Assembly: GCA_947247005.1 (NCBI GenBank)
Contig: OX365948.1
Location: 41,234,601 to 41,298,600, forward strand
Direction of reading: 5' to 3'
DNA length: 64,000 nucleotides
Source: Spisula solida
Lineage: Eukaryota; Mollusca; Bivalvia; Venerida; Mactridae
In this document: piece by piece, positions 1 to 9,207 of the stretch
Layout: every line of letters starts with the position of its first letter
Position numbering within the stretch: the first letter of the stretch is position 1
The notes under the pieces: generated by a model
What the model saw: only the letters and a program-made list of their open reading frames with translations
Databases searched by the model: none
What the model was told of the DNA's origin: nothing
Program-made: the position numbers and the translations under genes

Positions 1-586
1 TTTATCTTAACAATGATTTAGGAACATGGACATCTTTTCATCAATTTCGTTAAGTGAACTTTTACAATTTCCATTTGAAATTCTAGAAAATTCCGGGATA
101 TACATTGGAAGTAAACAAAAGAGAATTTTTCATGGATTTTGATAATGAACTTGACAACAAAATCCCCCAGGACTAACAGATTTCTTTTGAAGAATCAAGA
201 ATAAATATTTAACACCAAGACAACTAAAATCCAATTTTGTGGGGGGGGGGTGTTGAGATGTTACAATACATTACACCATACAGTACAGGTTCTAATCCCA
301 AGTATTGTAACATAGATATCAAGCTGTAATACCATACAGATTCACTTATAAGACGAGAATTTGAGAGTCAGAATTCACGTTCAATGAGGGGGGTCCGTCT
401 TATAAGCCTAGCCTACATGAAAATTAAAAAAAAATCTTGGTTTTGCACGAGAGTCTAAGCAAAAACCTCAGAATGCGCACACATTGTTGGGGGCCCGTCT
501 TACACGCCAAGAGAGTACCGGTATGTACGGTATAAACAACAAAACCTATACCTTATTTGTTACAAACAAAAAAACCTATACCATAC
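1..586. other. Intron sequence downstream of the first D1 exon
   Basis: No coding sequence seen. It contains a 10-base G run (241-250) and an 11 bp perfect inverted repeat CTTATAAGACG/CGTCTTATAAG at 345-355 and 396-406 followed by GGGGGCCCGTCTTACACGCC, which looks like the remains of a small inverted-repeat transposon. Confidence 0.6.
345..406. repeat. Short inverted repeat (MITE-like remnant)
   Basis: CTTATAAGACG at 345-355 is the exact reverse complement of CGTCTTATAAG at 396-406, separated by 40 bases. A related GGCCCGTCTTACACG stretch follows near 491-510. Confidence 0.5.
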
Positions 587-1004
587 CTGTGTAGCAATAT
601 AAGCATTTTGTTTTCGGTATCCATCCATGTAATTAGCGTTTATATAATCACTACCAGAAATTCCATCCATTGGCTGTAGTATAACTCTTGAGTGATCATA
701 CGCAATCACGTTAGCGTAACGATTCTTAGGTTTATTGTACTCCAAGTTTGAATTATCCCACGTAAACTGTTGTCCTGGTTCAATAGATTCATATTCTTGT
801 CCGAATTTCAGGTTATCAGCAGATTTTAGCGATTCTATATGTTCGGCTAACATGTGTATCGGTATCGGCGGATGACTTATCATCGCCGGGGTCTGGTAAT
901 GTTGTCGTCGTAGCTCTACCGGATCTGTTGGATGTGGAGGGAGATTATCGACGATCAATTTACTGGTTGGTTCTGGCGCTTTTTCCTTTCTTGTTGACTT
1001 TCTC
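587..1004 (-). CDS. Lar: LAR exon: juxtamembrane, wedge and start of phosphatase domain D1
   Basis: 418 nt. The acceptor (AG at 1006-1005) leaves one base, G, completing an AGG codon split by a phase 2 intron. The donor after an ACA CAG codon pair (GT at 586-585) is phase 0. It encodes 139 residues: a basic start after the membrane (RKSTRKEK), the LAR-typical [13 protein letters not shown] stretch, the wedge helix-turn-helix region ([16 protein letters not shown]), [14 protein letters not shown], then the PTP signature [17 protein letters not shown] (phosphotyrosine-recognition loop) and [27 protein letters not shown] sequence (given here as motif names; key residues KNRY and DYINAN). The exon stops at IATQ, the usual point before the GPLPET segment, so the WPD loop, catalytic cysteine and Q loop are in exons beyond the window. 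This is the most conserved exon here and fixes the family identity. Confidence 0.97.
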
Positions 1005-1025
1005 CTGTAATTCGTAAAATTTTAT

Positions 1026-1205
1026 AAGTGAAGAATTTATTATTATATGTGAAGAATTTATTATATGTGAAGAATTTATTATTATATGTGAAGATTTTGA
1101 ATTTATTATTATATGTGAAGATTTTTTTTATTTATGTGAGAATATTTGAATCTTTTTTATACATGAATAATTTTTTTACATGTGAATAATTTTTTTCATA
1201 TGTGA
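1026..1205. repeat. AT-rich tandem repeat (TATGTGAAGAATTTATTAT)n
   Basis: Degenerate tandem copies of a roughly 18-21 bp AT-rich unit containing ATGTGAAGAATTTATTA, close to the acceptor of the D1 exon. Confidence 0.7.
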
Positions 1206-1251
1206 AGCATCAAATACTGACGGTTATTTTAAGCACTTATTCAAAATAAAA

Positions 1252-2666
1252 GCTCCGCGAGTCGCAAGTGTCGCCTGACGAAATGCACATTTGTCATGGA
1301 AAACTATCCAGTATTGGGCTACATATCAGACTCACGAGAGTTCTCTAGTCATCTGAACTAAAAACGACAAAGTGATGCTCTGGACAAAAAAATGTCCTGA
1401 TAAAATCAATCTGAAGGGTATCATTCAAACACTACACAAGCTAGAGTTATGATTCTTGCGCACTGCACTTCATGTCACAGCAAAGAAACATGCATTCCTA
1501 TTTTTGAGTCATTAATAGTTATGGTGACAAAGTTATGCCACGGACAAGAAATGCTTATAAAATCAATCAAAGGGAAAAAATTGAAAAATGGCACAAGGTA
1601 GAGTTACGGTTCTTGTGTACTGCACTTGGATTTTTGGTAAGAAACATGCATACCAAGTTTCAAGTCATTCAACCTCATGGTGACAAAGTTATCCTCCGGA
1701 CAAGAAATGCTCAAATTAAATCAATCTAAGGGGAATAATTAAAAAACGATGCAAGACAGAGTTATGGTTCTTGTGCACTGCATTTCGGCTTATTGCAAGA
1801 AACATACATACAAAATCTTGAGTCATTTGAACTTAAGGTGACAAAGTTATGCTCCAGACAAGAAATGCTCTAATAAAATCAATCAAAGGGAAATAATTCA
1901 AAAACTATGACAGGTAGAGTTATGGTTCTTGCGCACTGCACTCCGGCTTATTGCAAGAAACATGCCTATCAATTCTTGAGTCATTTGAACGTAAGGTGAC
2001 AAAGTTATGCTCTGGACAAGAAATGCTCTAATAAAATCAATCAAAGGGAAATAATTCAAAAACTATGACAGGTAGAGTTATGGTTCTTGCCCACTGCACT
2101 CCGGCTTATTGCAAGAAACATGCATACCAAATCTAGAGTCATTTGAACTTAAGGTGACAAAGTTATGCTCCAGACAAGAAATGCTCTAATAAAATCAATC
2201 AAAGGGAAATAATTCAAAAACTATGACAGGTAGAGTTATGGTTCTTGCGCACTGCACTCCGGCTTATTGCAAGAAACATGCCTATCAATTCTTGAGTCAT
2301 TTGAACGTAAGGTGACAAAGTTATGCTCTGGACAAGAAATGCTCTAATAAAATCAATCAAAGGGAAATAATTCAAAAACTATGACAGGTAGAGTTATGGT
2401 TCTTGCGCACTGCACTCCGGCTTATTGCAAGAAACATGCATACCAAATCTAGAGTCATTTGAACTTAAGGTGACAAAGTTATGCTCCGGACAAGAAATGC
2501 TGTAATAAAATCAATCAAAGGGAAATAATTCAAAAACTATGACAGGTAGAGTTATGGTTCTTGCACACTGCACTCCGGCTTACTGCAAGAAACATGCATA
2601 CCAATTATTGAGTCATTTGAACTTAAGGTGACAAAGTTATGCTCCGGACAAGCAATTTGTGACGCC

Positions 2667-2704
<38 letters not shown>

Positions 2705-2748
2705 CAAAGTAACACCTATATGTCGCCTTTTCAGGCGACACAATAAAC
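1252..2748. mobile_element. Pearl/HINE-like element with eight 158 bp units, GCC microsatellite and terminal hairpin
   Basis: GTGTCGCCTGA at 1268-1278 is the reverse complement of TCAGGCGACAC at 2731-2741 (subterminal inverted repeats). Inside lie eight tandem units marked by GAGTTATGGTTCTTG at about 1443, 1601, 1759, 1917, 2075, 2233, 2391 and 2549, exactly 158 bp apart, then a GCC-type triplet run (2664-2705), then a hairpin TGTCGCCT/AGGCGACA (2721-2740). This is the layout of bivalve pearl elements, later assigned to non-autonomous Helentrons. It sits in the phase 2 intron between the TM exon and the D1 exon. Confidence 0.75.
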
Positions 2749-2820
2749 ATGTTTTAACATGATATTATATTGTCATTGTAAAATAAACATGTTTTAACAT
2801 GATATTATATTGTCATTGTA
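2741..2820. repeat. Two direct 40 bp copies next to the pearl-like element
   Basis: Positions 2741-2780 and 2781-2820 are nearly identical 40-mers containing CATGTTTTAACATG, a 14 bp palindrome. The first copy begins at the element's terminus. Confidence 0.85.
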
Positions 2821-2884
2821 AAATTTAAACACACTAAAACTTGTTTCAGTATCTGTAAGATTTGTGAACAAATGTACGAAAAAT

Positions 2885-3065
2885 TATCAGAAAGTTGACT
2901 CTTGACACCCAACCTCCGGTTTTCCTGGACTGTATCCTTACCAGTACTAATTTACCCTTCCACAAGGAAGCAGGAATTTCTTTACATGGTGTCAAATTTT
3001 CATGGGAGGGTATGATCTGATTGCTATTCGAGACACTCCAGTTTCTGGGCATGCCCCTTTTATAA
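2885..3065. repeat. Dispersed repeat, copy 1 (TTTTCCTGGACTGTATCC family)
   Basis: Shares TTTTCCTGGACTGTATCC, CAGTACTAA and CTTCCACAAG in order with 8285-8470 and more weakly with 12178-12345. Possibly an old SINE; no intact tRNA promoter is seen here. It ends close to the TM exon's donor. Confidence 0.4.
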
Positions 3066-3118
3066 GGACATAAATAACAATTCAGATTCATGCATTCATG
3101 TTCACATGTAATAAATAC

Positions 3119-3345
3119 CTCATGAGTAAAGCGAATACAGAGCATCCTATTATGATGAGAGCGATCCCGGCACAAGCACAAACAATGATGATGATCACTA
3201 GATGTTTGTCACCCGGTGATTTGAGTTCGGGGTCGTTACTTCCAGCGTTACTTCCAGGTTGATCTGGTGGCTGATAGGTCGGATCATCCCGGTTAGGACC
3301 ACTCGTTACAGAGAATGAGTCTGAGTAATCACTCGTCTTAAACAA
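3119..3345 (-). CDS. Lar: LAR exon: end of membrane-proximal region, extracellular linker and transmembrane helix
   Basis: 227 nt. Acceptor AG at 3347-3346, phase 0 start (TTG TTT AAG). Donor GT at 3118-3117 splits an Arg codon (AG|G), phase 2, matching the next exon. It encodes 75 residues: LFKTSDYSDSF, which matches the 'YATSPYSDP' end of the LAR membrane-proximal domain; a linker rich in Pro, Asp, Ser and Gly with TYQPPDQP; then a single hydrophobic helix (LVIIIIVCACAGIALIIIG CSVFALLM) followed by Arg, the stop-transfer start. Two cysteines sit in the first half of the helix. The orientation places the upstream exons outside the cell and the PTP domains in the cytoplasm. Confidence 0.95.
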
Positions 3346-3455
3346 CTACAAATAGAATATGTATCATGATAGAATATTTACGCTCTTATTTAGCAATAAT
3401 GTTAAAGATGACAAATGATTTAATATTTTGTTTGATAGATGGCTGGCTTAGAAGA

Positions 3456-3808
3456 ACAAGTAATTGAGAATTGCAAGCAATACAGAAGTCCCCTACCGGT
3501 TTTAAGCCATTTTCAATGTTTCTGTTGCCATAGCAACCACAATTTTTGTCAGAATCAAAATATTTTTAGACGTGCATTATCCCCTTATTGCCCCCTATCT
3601 ACATACCAAGTTTCATAAACTGTTTGAGTTATGTCAGGATCCAGATTTTTTGACGGACGGACTGACTGACTGACGGACGGACTGACTGACTGACTGACTG
3701 ACTGACTGACTGACTGACTGACTGACTGACTGACTGACTGACTGACTGACTGACTGACTGACTGACTGACTGACTGACTGACTGACTGACTGACTGACTG
3801 ACTGACTG

Positions 3809-3840
<32 letters not shown>

Positions 3841-3890
3841 ACGGACGGAGGGCAAACCTATAGTCCCCTCCGGTCAAAAACCGGTAGGTG
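3456..3890. mobile_element. Pearl/HINE-like element with (ACTG)n, copy 1
   Basis: CCTACCGGTTTT near 3492 pairs with AAAAACCGGTAGG at 3876-3888. Between them is about 160 bp of unique sequence, a (GACT)n run of about 170 bp with GACG borders (3652-3848), and a terminal hairpin around CCGGTcaaaaACCGG. A second copy of the same family lies at 46564-46790 in the same orientation. It lies in the intron upstream of the TM exon. Confidence 0.75.
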
Positions 3891-4267
3891 ACTAACAATA
3901 TGAAAACTACAACAGGCATTTTCTAATTCAGTTTGTTATGCATATTTCAAGTATGTATGTGTCTAATAAGGTCGTAAGTAGCACTTACTAGCTTATTATT
4001 CAAAGTCAGCGATATAATGGCCCAAATCAACATCTGTATCAATAAACATATTATGCATGTGATACAAGAAGTGTTCAGGGAGATACAAAACAACGTCTAC
4101 AGGGCCTACATTGGCAAAGTAATGAAAAGCTACAAATGGGAGCTTATGGCACTTTTTTATAAACCATTTAAGCCATATACAGTGCAACCACTCCAGAGTG
4201 GCTATCCATCATGAGAGCAACAACATCTTTTTTTTATCAAGAATAAACCATTCACTGTCAATTTTCA

Positions 4268-4507
4268 GGGGTCCTAACTAAGGCATAATGGCCAATCCTG
4301 AAAATGAGTCGCCAGTCCATTTATAAAGGGTGCCATTTAGCCCACATCCCTACAGCAGAACACTGTTTTCAAACATTAGAACTTCTAACGGCCATAACTA
4401 ATTCTTTGAATATTTTCATCAAATAACTTTTATTTTCTGCAGAAAAGTTCATTTTTTCTCAGGCAGCAAATTCGGATTTCAGGATGATTCCGTAATTGTA
4501 GGACCCC
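4268..4507. mobile_element. MITE-like element, GGGGTCCTA family, copy 1
   Basis: Starts GGGGTCCTA and ends TAGGACCCC (inverted termini). The inner part TTTTCATCAAATAACTT...TTTTCTGCAGAAA...GTTCATTTTT is shared with 38263-38493. It lies just upstream of the donor of exon 4609-4797. Confidence 0.6.
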
Positions 4508-4608
4508 TGAATTTTAATCTCCAGAGCAACAACCTCAGTACAACAACCAAACTTTCTTGTTTTCCAAAGGGTGTTGTTCTAGATAGATCGTCCTGCACAT
4601 GTAAATAC

Positions 4609-4797
4609 CTTTGAGACGGTGTAGGCCCTCAAGAAGACTTTGTATCTATAGTCAGCATTTAATGGACGATTGTGGAAACCGCCTTCCGTTCTCTTGTTTC
4701 CTAATTCAAACTGTCCCGGCAGTCTACGAGGATCAAATCTTGCAGCAATGTAAGGACTCGTAGCTGGTAAATGGTTCGGCATCCCGTCACTCGTCAA
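4609..4797 (-). CDS. Lar: LAR exon: membrane-proximal region, second part
   Basis: 189 nt, 63 codons, phase 0 at both ends (acceptor AG 4799-4798, donor GT 4608-4607). It contains SPYIAARFDPRRLPGQFELG, followed by NKRTEGGFHNRPLNADYRYK and VFLRAYTVSK. These match the conserved LAR segment PYIAAxFxxLPxxFxLGDxKxYxGFxNxxL...YxxFxLA just N-terminal to the transmembrane helix. In vertebrate LAR proteins a polybasic furin site (R-x-K/R-R type) lies immediately before PYIAA. Here the preceding residues are TSDGMPNHLPATS and no such motif is seen. FDPRR lacks a basic P4 residue for a cut after the second Arg. Confidence 0.95.
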
Positions 4798-5043
4798 CTA
4801 AAAATACAAATAATAACATGCTTTAACCCATTACTTCATCATAGACTGATTCATATCTTTACTCCATTTCCATGCATAAAACACAGATTTTCACCTTGGT
4901 CGTATTTATTTATTAAACATAAATCAAGTTCATACATAAATTGATTAGAGTTATAAGCAATTAAAACCATATTCAACAATAATTAAACACTATTTACTAC
5001 GCTTCCAAATACACAAAAAACAAGACTGCGTTCAATAAACGCT

Positions 5044-5310
5044 TATGCCCCCTGTGGAAGCCTTGTCCATAAATAAGTCTAAGTCCAAAATTAGGTCAAG
5101 GTGAAGGTCAAAATGGGGTCAGGTGATACAGGTGTGTGGAGAGTGTTCATATACAACATCCATGCAAGTCTGGAAGCTTTGTAGCAATCCATAATGATGC
5201 TAGAAGAAACGGTCAATTTGGGTTAACCAGGACGGACGGACGAACGAACGAACGGACAGACGGACAGGTGAATCACTATATGCCTCCCAATCTATCGATA
5301 CGGGGGCATA
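5044..5310. mobile_element. Pearl/HINE-like element with (GGAC/GAAC)n
   Basis: TATGCCCCC (5044-5052) and GGGGGCATA (5302-5310) are subterminal inverted repeats. One internal unit with AAGGTCAAAATGGGGTCAGG type sequence, then a short GGAC/GAAC microsatellite (5232-5266) and a hairpin-capable end. It lies in the intron between the two membrane-proximal exons. Confidence 0.65.
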
Positions 5311-5414
5311 AAAATTATGAAATTAAACAACAAAATAACTCAATTTTAACATGTTATATAAATATGACATGACATTGAAGGTTACATGATCATTGTAGAT
5401 ATGTCAGAAACTGT

Positions 5415-5575
5415 ATGCTTTCCACTAAACTGTGGTTGGTGCCGATCATGTGATATTCTCTCAGCCAATCAAGGTAGCTGTCACAGATTGTGTGATAAAA
5501 TATCCTCTGGACCAATCAAAGTGGTTGTCACAGATCATGTGACATCTTCTAAGCCAACCAAAGTGGCTAAATTAT
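5415..5575. repeat. Three tandem ~50 bp units with CCAATCA and TCATGTGA motifs
   Basis: Three degenerate copies containing ATCATGTGATATTCTC, GCCAATCAAGGTAGCTGTCACAG and variants. It lies within the intron close to the donor of exon 5619-5785. CCAAT and TCATGTGA motifs recur in each copy; no regulatory role can be shown. Confidence 0.6.
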
Positions 5576-5618
5576 TCATGAATATTGATAAGGAATAATA
5601 ATACAAGTTAATACGTAC

Positions 5619-5785
5619 ATCAACACTAGTAAAATCTTGTGGTCTCTTCACAGCATCCTCCTCTGGTATAACCGCTAGTTCATAGTATGCCAGATGTCCA
5701 TTGATCTCTGACGCAGGTTTAAGGGCCAACATCATACGCCCGCCGACAACTCTTGCTAGTTTAGGGGTCGCAACAAATGCTGGTG
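5619..5785 (-). CDS. Lar: LAR exon: membrane-proximal region, first part
   Basis: 167 nt. Acceptor AG at 5787-5786 with two leading bases (phase 1 intron, codon G|CA = Ala); donor GTACGT at 5618-5613 is phase 0. It encodes PAFVATPKLARVVGGRMMLA followed by LKPASEINGHLAYYELAVIP and EEDAVKRPQDFTSVD. It corresponds to the LAR stretch after the last FN3 domain ('...TAPxxxxxKP...YIIIVPLKK...'), an FN3-like fold truncated in sequence conservation. In vertebrates the equivalent peptide continues into a basic cleavage segment; here it runs directly into the 4609-4797 exon. The intron between them holds a pearl-like element and a 3-copy repeat, and I found no further exon in it. Confidence 0.9.
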
Positions 5786-6129
5786 CTGAAAGTAAAACAA
5801 GTTCAAACCGGATTAACAATATGCTTAAATAAAGGTACTAAAGTGGATATATATGTAGGAGAAATAGACAAGACAAAGCAGAGGCTACAGTACTCACCCA
5901 AGTATTGCCTGCGCCTTTATCATGCAAGAAATAATAACCAAAAATTGGACGCAACCTTTACAGATGTAGACATTTTCCCAATTTCTGAATGAGCAAACAC
6001 TGGAAAATGATATTTGCAATAGAGGGAAATAAATTGTACCTTGTTTGTAAATGGTTTAAGCCAGTACCCTTCTGTTTTTAACGAATTTTAAAAAAATCTA
6101 ATTACGATAAAGCAAGTAAATTTTCTTAC

Positions 6130-6343
6130 CCTCAATCTTAGTTTGGTATTGAAATGATTGCTGAGGGCCACTACCTCCATCGTTAAATGTTGCTGTAATG
6201 TTGAACTGGTAGACCATTCGAGGTTGTAAATCTTTGATGACTATATTATCCTGCTGACCAGGGACGTGTTGGCTGCGTACCTGAGTCTGACTCGTCTCCT
6301 CGGCACCGCTATTATGGTATGATTTCTCACCCTTATATTTGAT
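6130..6343 (-). CDS. Lar: LAR exon: FN3 domain 9, C-terminal part
   Basis: 214 nt. Acceptor AG 6345-6344, phase 0 start (ATC AAA TAT); donor GGTAAGA with GT at 6129-6128, phase 1 end. It encodes IKYKGEKSYHNSGAEE..., then the FN3 E-to-G strand pattern: IKDLQPRMVYQFNITATF and NDGGSGPQQSFQYQTKIE. The LxPxxxYxxxIxA core is typical of FN3, and GGSGPQQ matches the 'NRGSSAGGLQH' loop of the last vertebrate LAR FN3. One N-glycosylation sequon (N-I-T). With 6552-6655 it forms one FN3 domain split by a phase 0 intron of 208 nt. Confidence 0.95.
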
Positions 6344-6551
6344 CTGTAAATGATTAACGATAAACAATTTATTTTTGTTTTTGTTTGTGCTTGAATTGCG
6401 CAGATGGTATAGACTTCCTTGCATTTCCCCCAGCGGTGGCATGTAGCTATCCTTACACGCTCATCACCTAGCAAGATGTTTTTTATATATTCATGTTTCA
6501 TTTTGAAACTTTTAATCAATATAGGATGAATGGATGAAAGGTTACACTTAC

Positions 6552-6655
6552 TGTATATTGGAACACTTCTCCTTTTCTAGGTTTGTCCCATGATAGAGTC
6601 ATCTGTCTTGAAGTCACACTCATTGGTCGGAAATTTTGCACAACATCCGCACGTT
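6552..6655 (-). CDS. Lar: LAR exon: FN3 domain 9, N-terminal part
   Basis: 104 nt. Acceptor AG 6657-6656 with two leading bases (phase 1); donor GTAAGT at 6551-6546, phase 0. It encodes RADVVQNFRPMSVTSRQM followed by TLSWDKPRKGEVFQYT. The W of TLSWDKP is the conserved FN3 B-strand tryptophan. The start 'VVQNFRPMSVTSRQMTLSW' parallels 'VFAKNFxVxxxMKTSVLLSW' of the last FN3 in vertebrate LAR proteins, which identifies this as the membrane-nearest FN3. The reading frame is set by the flanking phases; it is the only frame that joins 8676-8972 to 6130-6343 without a stop. Confidence 0.93.
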
Positions 6656-8284
6656 CTGTAAAAAATTAAAAAATTCACTTTAATAAAAAATTCCAAGTTG
6701 TCATTTGTGGTTGCCCCATTGACTCATGATGATGGCGCCACATTCACCACAGGGCTTGAATAACAGGTACGTCATATATGGGGTATTTTGGCTTGTTTTC
6801 GGAATTGATTTTAGGTGAAAATTGATCTTGAATTTCATTGTATTTATTATCCCAAGTTTTATATGTTCTACTGACGTTATTTCGCTTTTATCCCTTTCAA
6901 TTGTGATTGTTAAGCACTTTTGAAGGTGAGCTTGCATACAAGTGATACATACATAAAAGAAGTATAACAAAAATGACTTAATTAGTCCTGACAGTTTCAT
7001 GAAAATTTGAGAATGCTTGCCACGCCTCTTTTTTTAAATTTGGTGCACTCGAAGAATTGCTCTTGACACTGCTTATAAAATTTATCAGTCAACTGGTATA
7101 AGCTTCACAGTACCAGACAGCCATGCAAATAAATAGTATAATGTTTGTCAAATGATTTTACATCAAGTTGTGTACAGCCAAAGGAAACTATCCGATTCCT
7201 ATAATAGCACATACAATACTGCAATAAGTAGCTGTATTGTCTAATGATAAAGATGTGCAAGCTGATAATTCATTATTAATTCCTGCAATTTCAGCTTTTA
7301 AAACTTAATTATGACCAACAATTCAGAACTGTTCATAAATCAATGACAACCAGTGAGTTAAGCAGAAATGTAATTAATATATAATATGTTGAATCTCAAT
7401 TTACTGCGAGCGAGCAGACAGCAGGAACAGATGATAGGAGCAGACAATGGGAGCAACCAATAGTAGCAGACGATACGAGCAGACAACAGGAGCAGACAAG
7501 CGGATTCTGAAAACTTAAATCATGAAATATTGATATACAGTCCTAGTATGTTTAACTGTCCAATCAGATGAGACAATTCCCCCAACAGTCACATGTTTAC
7601 AACTGGAATTTCAGCAAATATGACTGTGCAAGAAAATAAATCAACCAACCATTCTGAGAATTCTCTAAGGACTTTCACGGGACTTAGTAAGACCGAATAC
7701 TTCCTTTATTTCCAGGTGAATTTCAAAGTATCTGCTCCACATCAAGAGTGAGACTATACAATGCAGTAGACTTTATGTATCTTGCAAACACATGTACTTG
7801 CTCAGTTTAACAACACAAGGTTTTGCATTTTCATCCCCATTTTACGCCATTTTTTCAACAATTTTCAACAGTTTTAAGTCGCATTACTTGTACTGTAGTA
7901 CGTACTCAAAACTTCACTTTTAAGCATTCACCAAGTTTTAACTTGATTATCAATAATAAATGCAGCATATCCATTGAAATCCCATGGCGATATTGAGGGT
8001 TGACATGTTCAGGGTTGTACATGGAAAAAACTTGTTTTTTATTTGGAATAGGTCGTTTTTATACCAGACCTAATTTTATAAGGATGAAGTCCTTTTGATG
8101 GATGAAGCTTAAACCAGAAAAGGCTGAACAACTTTTATAATGATTAGTTTCTATGGCTACCGTTTCCAAAATCCATGGAACCATTTTTTTAGTGGATTGA
8201 ATAAAATGGTACACCGTGTGTGGTCTGATGTTTTTTCCTGTTTAACACTGTTTTTCAGTATTTTTCAGATATATTTTCAGCCGC

Positions 8285-8470
8285 CAAATCAGCAGTTTTC
8301 CTGGACTGTATCCTACTGTTATCAGCACTAACTTCCACAAGAAACCAACAACTTCTCCACATGTGGAGGAAAATAAACATTGTTGCCGAATTTCCATGGA
8401 AGGATTATGACCTGCCGTGACCAGGAATTCAACCCAGATCATGAGATGGTTGGATTTGCACACTTGGGTG
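8285..8470 (-). repeat. Dispersed repeat, copy 2; possible degenerate tRNA-derived SINE
   Basis: Matches 2885-3065 in order (GTTTTCCTGGACTGTATCC, AGCACTAACTTCCACAAG). On the minus strand it contains GGGTTGAATTCCTGG, similar to a pol III B box; the A box is not clear. Confidence 0.4.
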
Positions 8471-8503
8471 GTCTGAGAAAGGACAAATTGATATATCAGA
8501 GCT

Positions 8504-8632
8504 TGTATTCAATATAGATCTTACTTGACTTAAGGATAAGGACAACCAATCAGATTTAACTATTGGTCAGTAACAGGCGATATGATTGGCTATCCTTATT
8601 CTCCAATTAAATAAGATCAATATTGAATACCA
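8504..8632. mobile_element. Compact MITE, ~129 bp, with ~50 bp terminal inverted repeats
   Basis: TGTATTCAATATAGATCTTA at the left pairs with TAAGATCAATATTGAATACC at the right, and the pairing continues through AAGGATAAGGACAACCAATCA / TGATTGGCTATCCTTATTCT, so almost the whole element can fold on itself. Confidence 0.8.
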
Positions 8633-8675
8633 CCTCTGGCATAGTACCATCATTGTTCTAATAATGTACACGTAC

Positions 8676-8972
8676 CATCTGGAAGAAAGTTACTGGTGAT
8701 GATCTTGGTAAGGTTGCTCCATCTTTCGTTGATAGATTTTGACTGCATGCGTATAACATATGATGATTGAGGGATCATTCCCGTTAGAAGAGCTACTGTA
8801 GTCGGTCCTTCCGTGTCAATATGGTCCCAGACACTCATATCTTCAGTCTCGTATTTATAGTAATAAACGCGATACGAGGCAATAATGTTGTTCCTACGTG
8901 GTTCATCCCATAATACTTGCATGGTTGTAGGTGATAGTCGGCTAATGACGACATTCTGAGGGGCTGGTGGCT
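8676..8972 (-). CDS. Lar: LAR exon: FN3 domain 8 (complete domain in one exon)
   Basis: 297 nt, phase 1 at both ends (acceptor AG 8974-8973, donor GTACGT at 8675-8670). It encodes PPAPQNVVISRLSPTTMQ, then VLWDEPRRNNIIASYRVYYY, KYETEDMSVWDHI and MIPQSSYVIRMQSKSINERW, ending SNLTKIITSNFLPD. The W (VLWDEP), the SYRVYY C strand and PxSSYVIRMQS F strand are standard FN3 landmarks. One N-glyc sequon (N-L-T). This domain has no one-to-one partner in the vertebrate eight-FN3 LAR proteins, because the following domain already matches vertebrate FN8. It therefore accounts for the ninth FN3 found in Drosophila Lar. Confidence 0.95.
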
Positions 8973-9062
8973 CTGTAAAAACAAATATTTTTTTAGAAAA
9001 AATTCAAAATTTTAAAATTTTATTTCAAAATTTAGCACTGTTTGATTACCCTACAATTACCA

Positions 9063-9207
9063 GGTTCGACCACAGGTAACTGTACCATTAATAAAGAGTA
9101 AACAAACAAAAAATATTTTTTTATAAAATTTCTAATATCTTACATAAATGTTATTAACGAATTTTTTTTACTCTTTATCAATGATACAGTTACCTGTGGG
9201 TTCGACA
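9063..9207. mobile_element. MITE, ~145 bp, with ~39 bp inverted termini
   Basis: GTTCGACCACAGGTAACTGT at 9064 onward and ACAGTTACCTGTGGGTTCGAC ending at 9206 are inverted copies, extending through ACCATTAATAAAGAGTAAA / TTACTCTTTATCAATGAT. The centre is AT-rich. Confidence 0.8.

Larger units (their letters stand above)
6656..8675. other. Intron between FN3 domains 8 and 9
   Basis: Phase 1 intron. It holds a short GAGCAGACA-type repeat (about 7415-7500), a dispersed repeat copy (8285-8470) and a 129 bp MITE (8504-8632) next to the FN8 exon. No coding sequence seen in the rest. Confidence 0.7.

Noticed and set aside
2552..2743. Open frame with a polyalanine run
   Set aside because: It is the GCC triplet run of the pearl-like element plus its last 158 bp unit.
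3629..3919. Ser-Gln-Ser-Val repeat open frame
   Set aside because: It is the (ACTG)n microsatellite of a pearl-like element.
5886..5910. A possible 11 nt microexon (GCGCAG, GCAATACTTGG, GTGAGT) in the FN9/membrane-proximal intron
   Set aside because: 11 nt would break the phase 1 frame and the acceptor has a poor pyrimidine tract.
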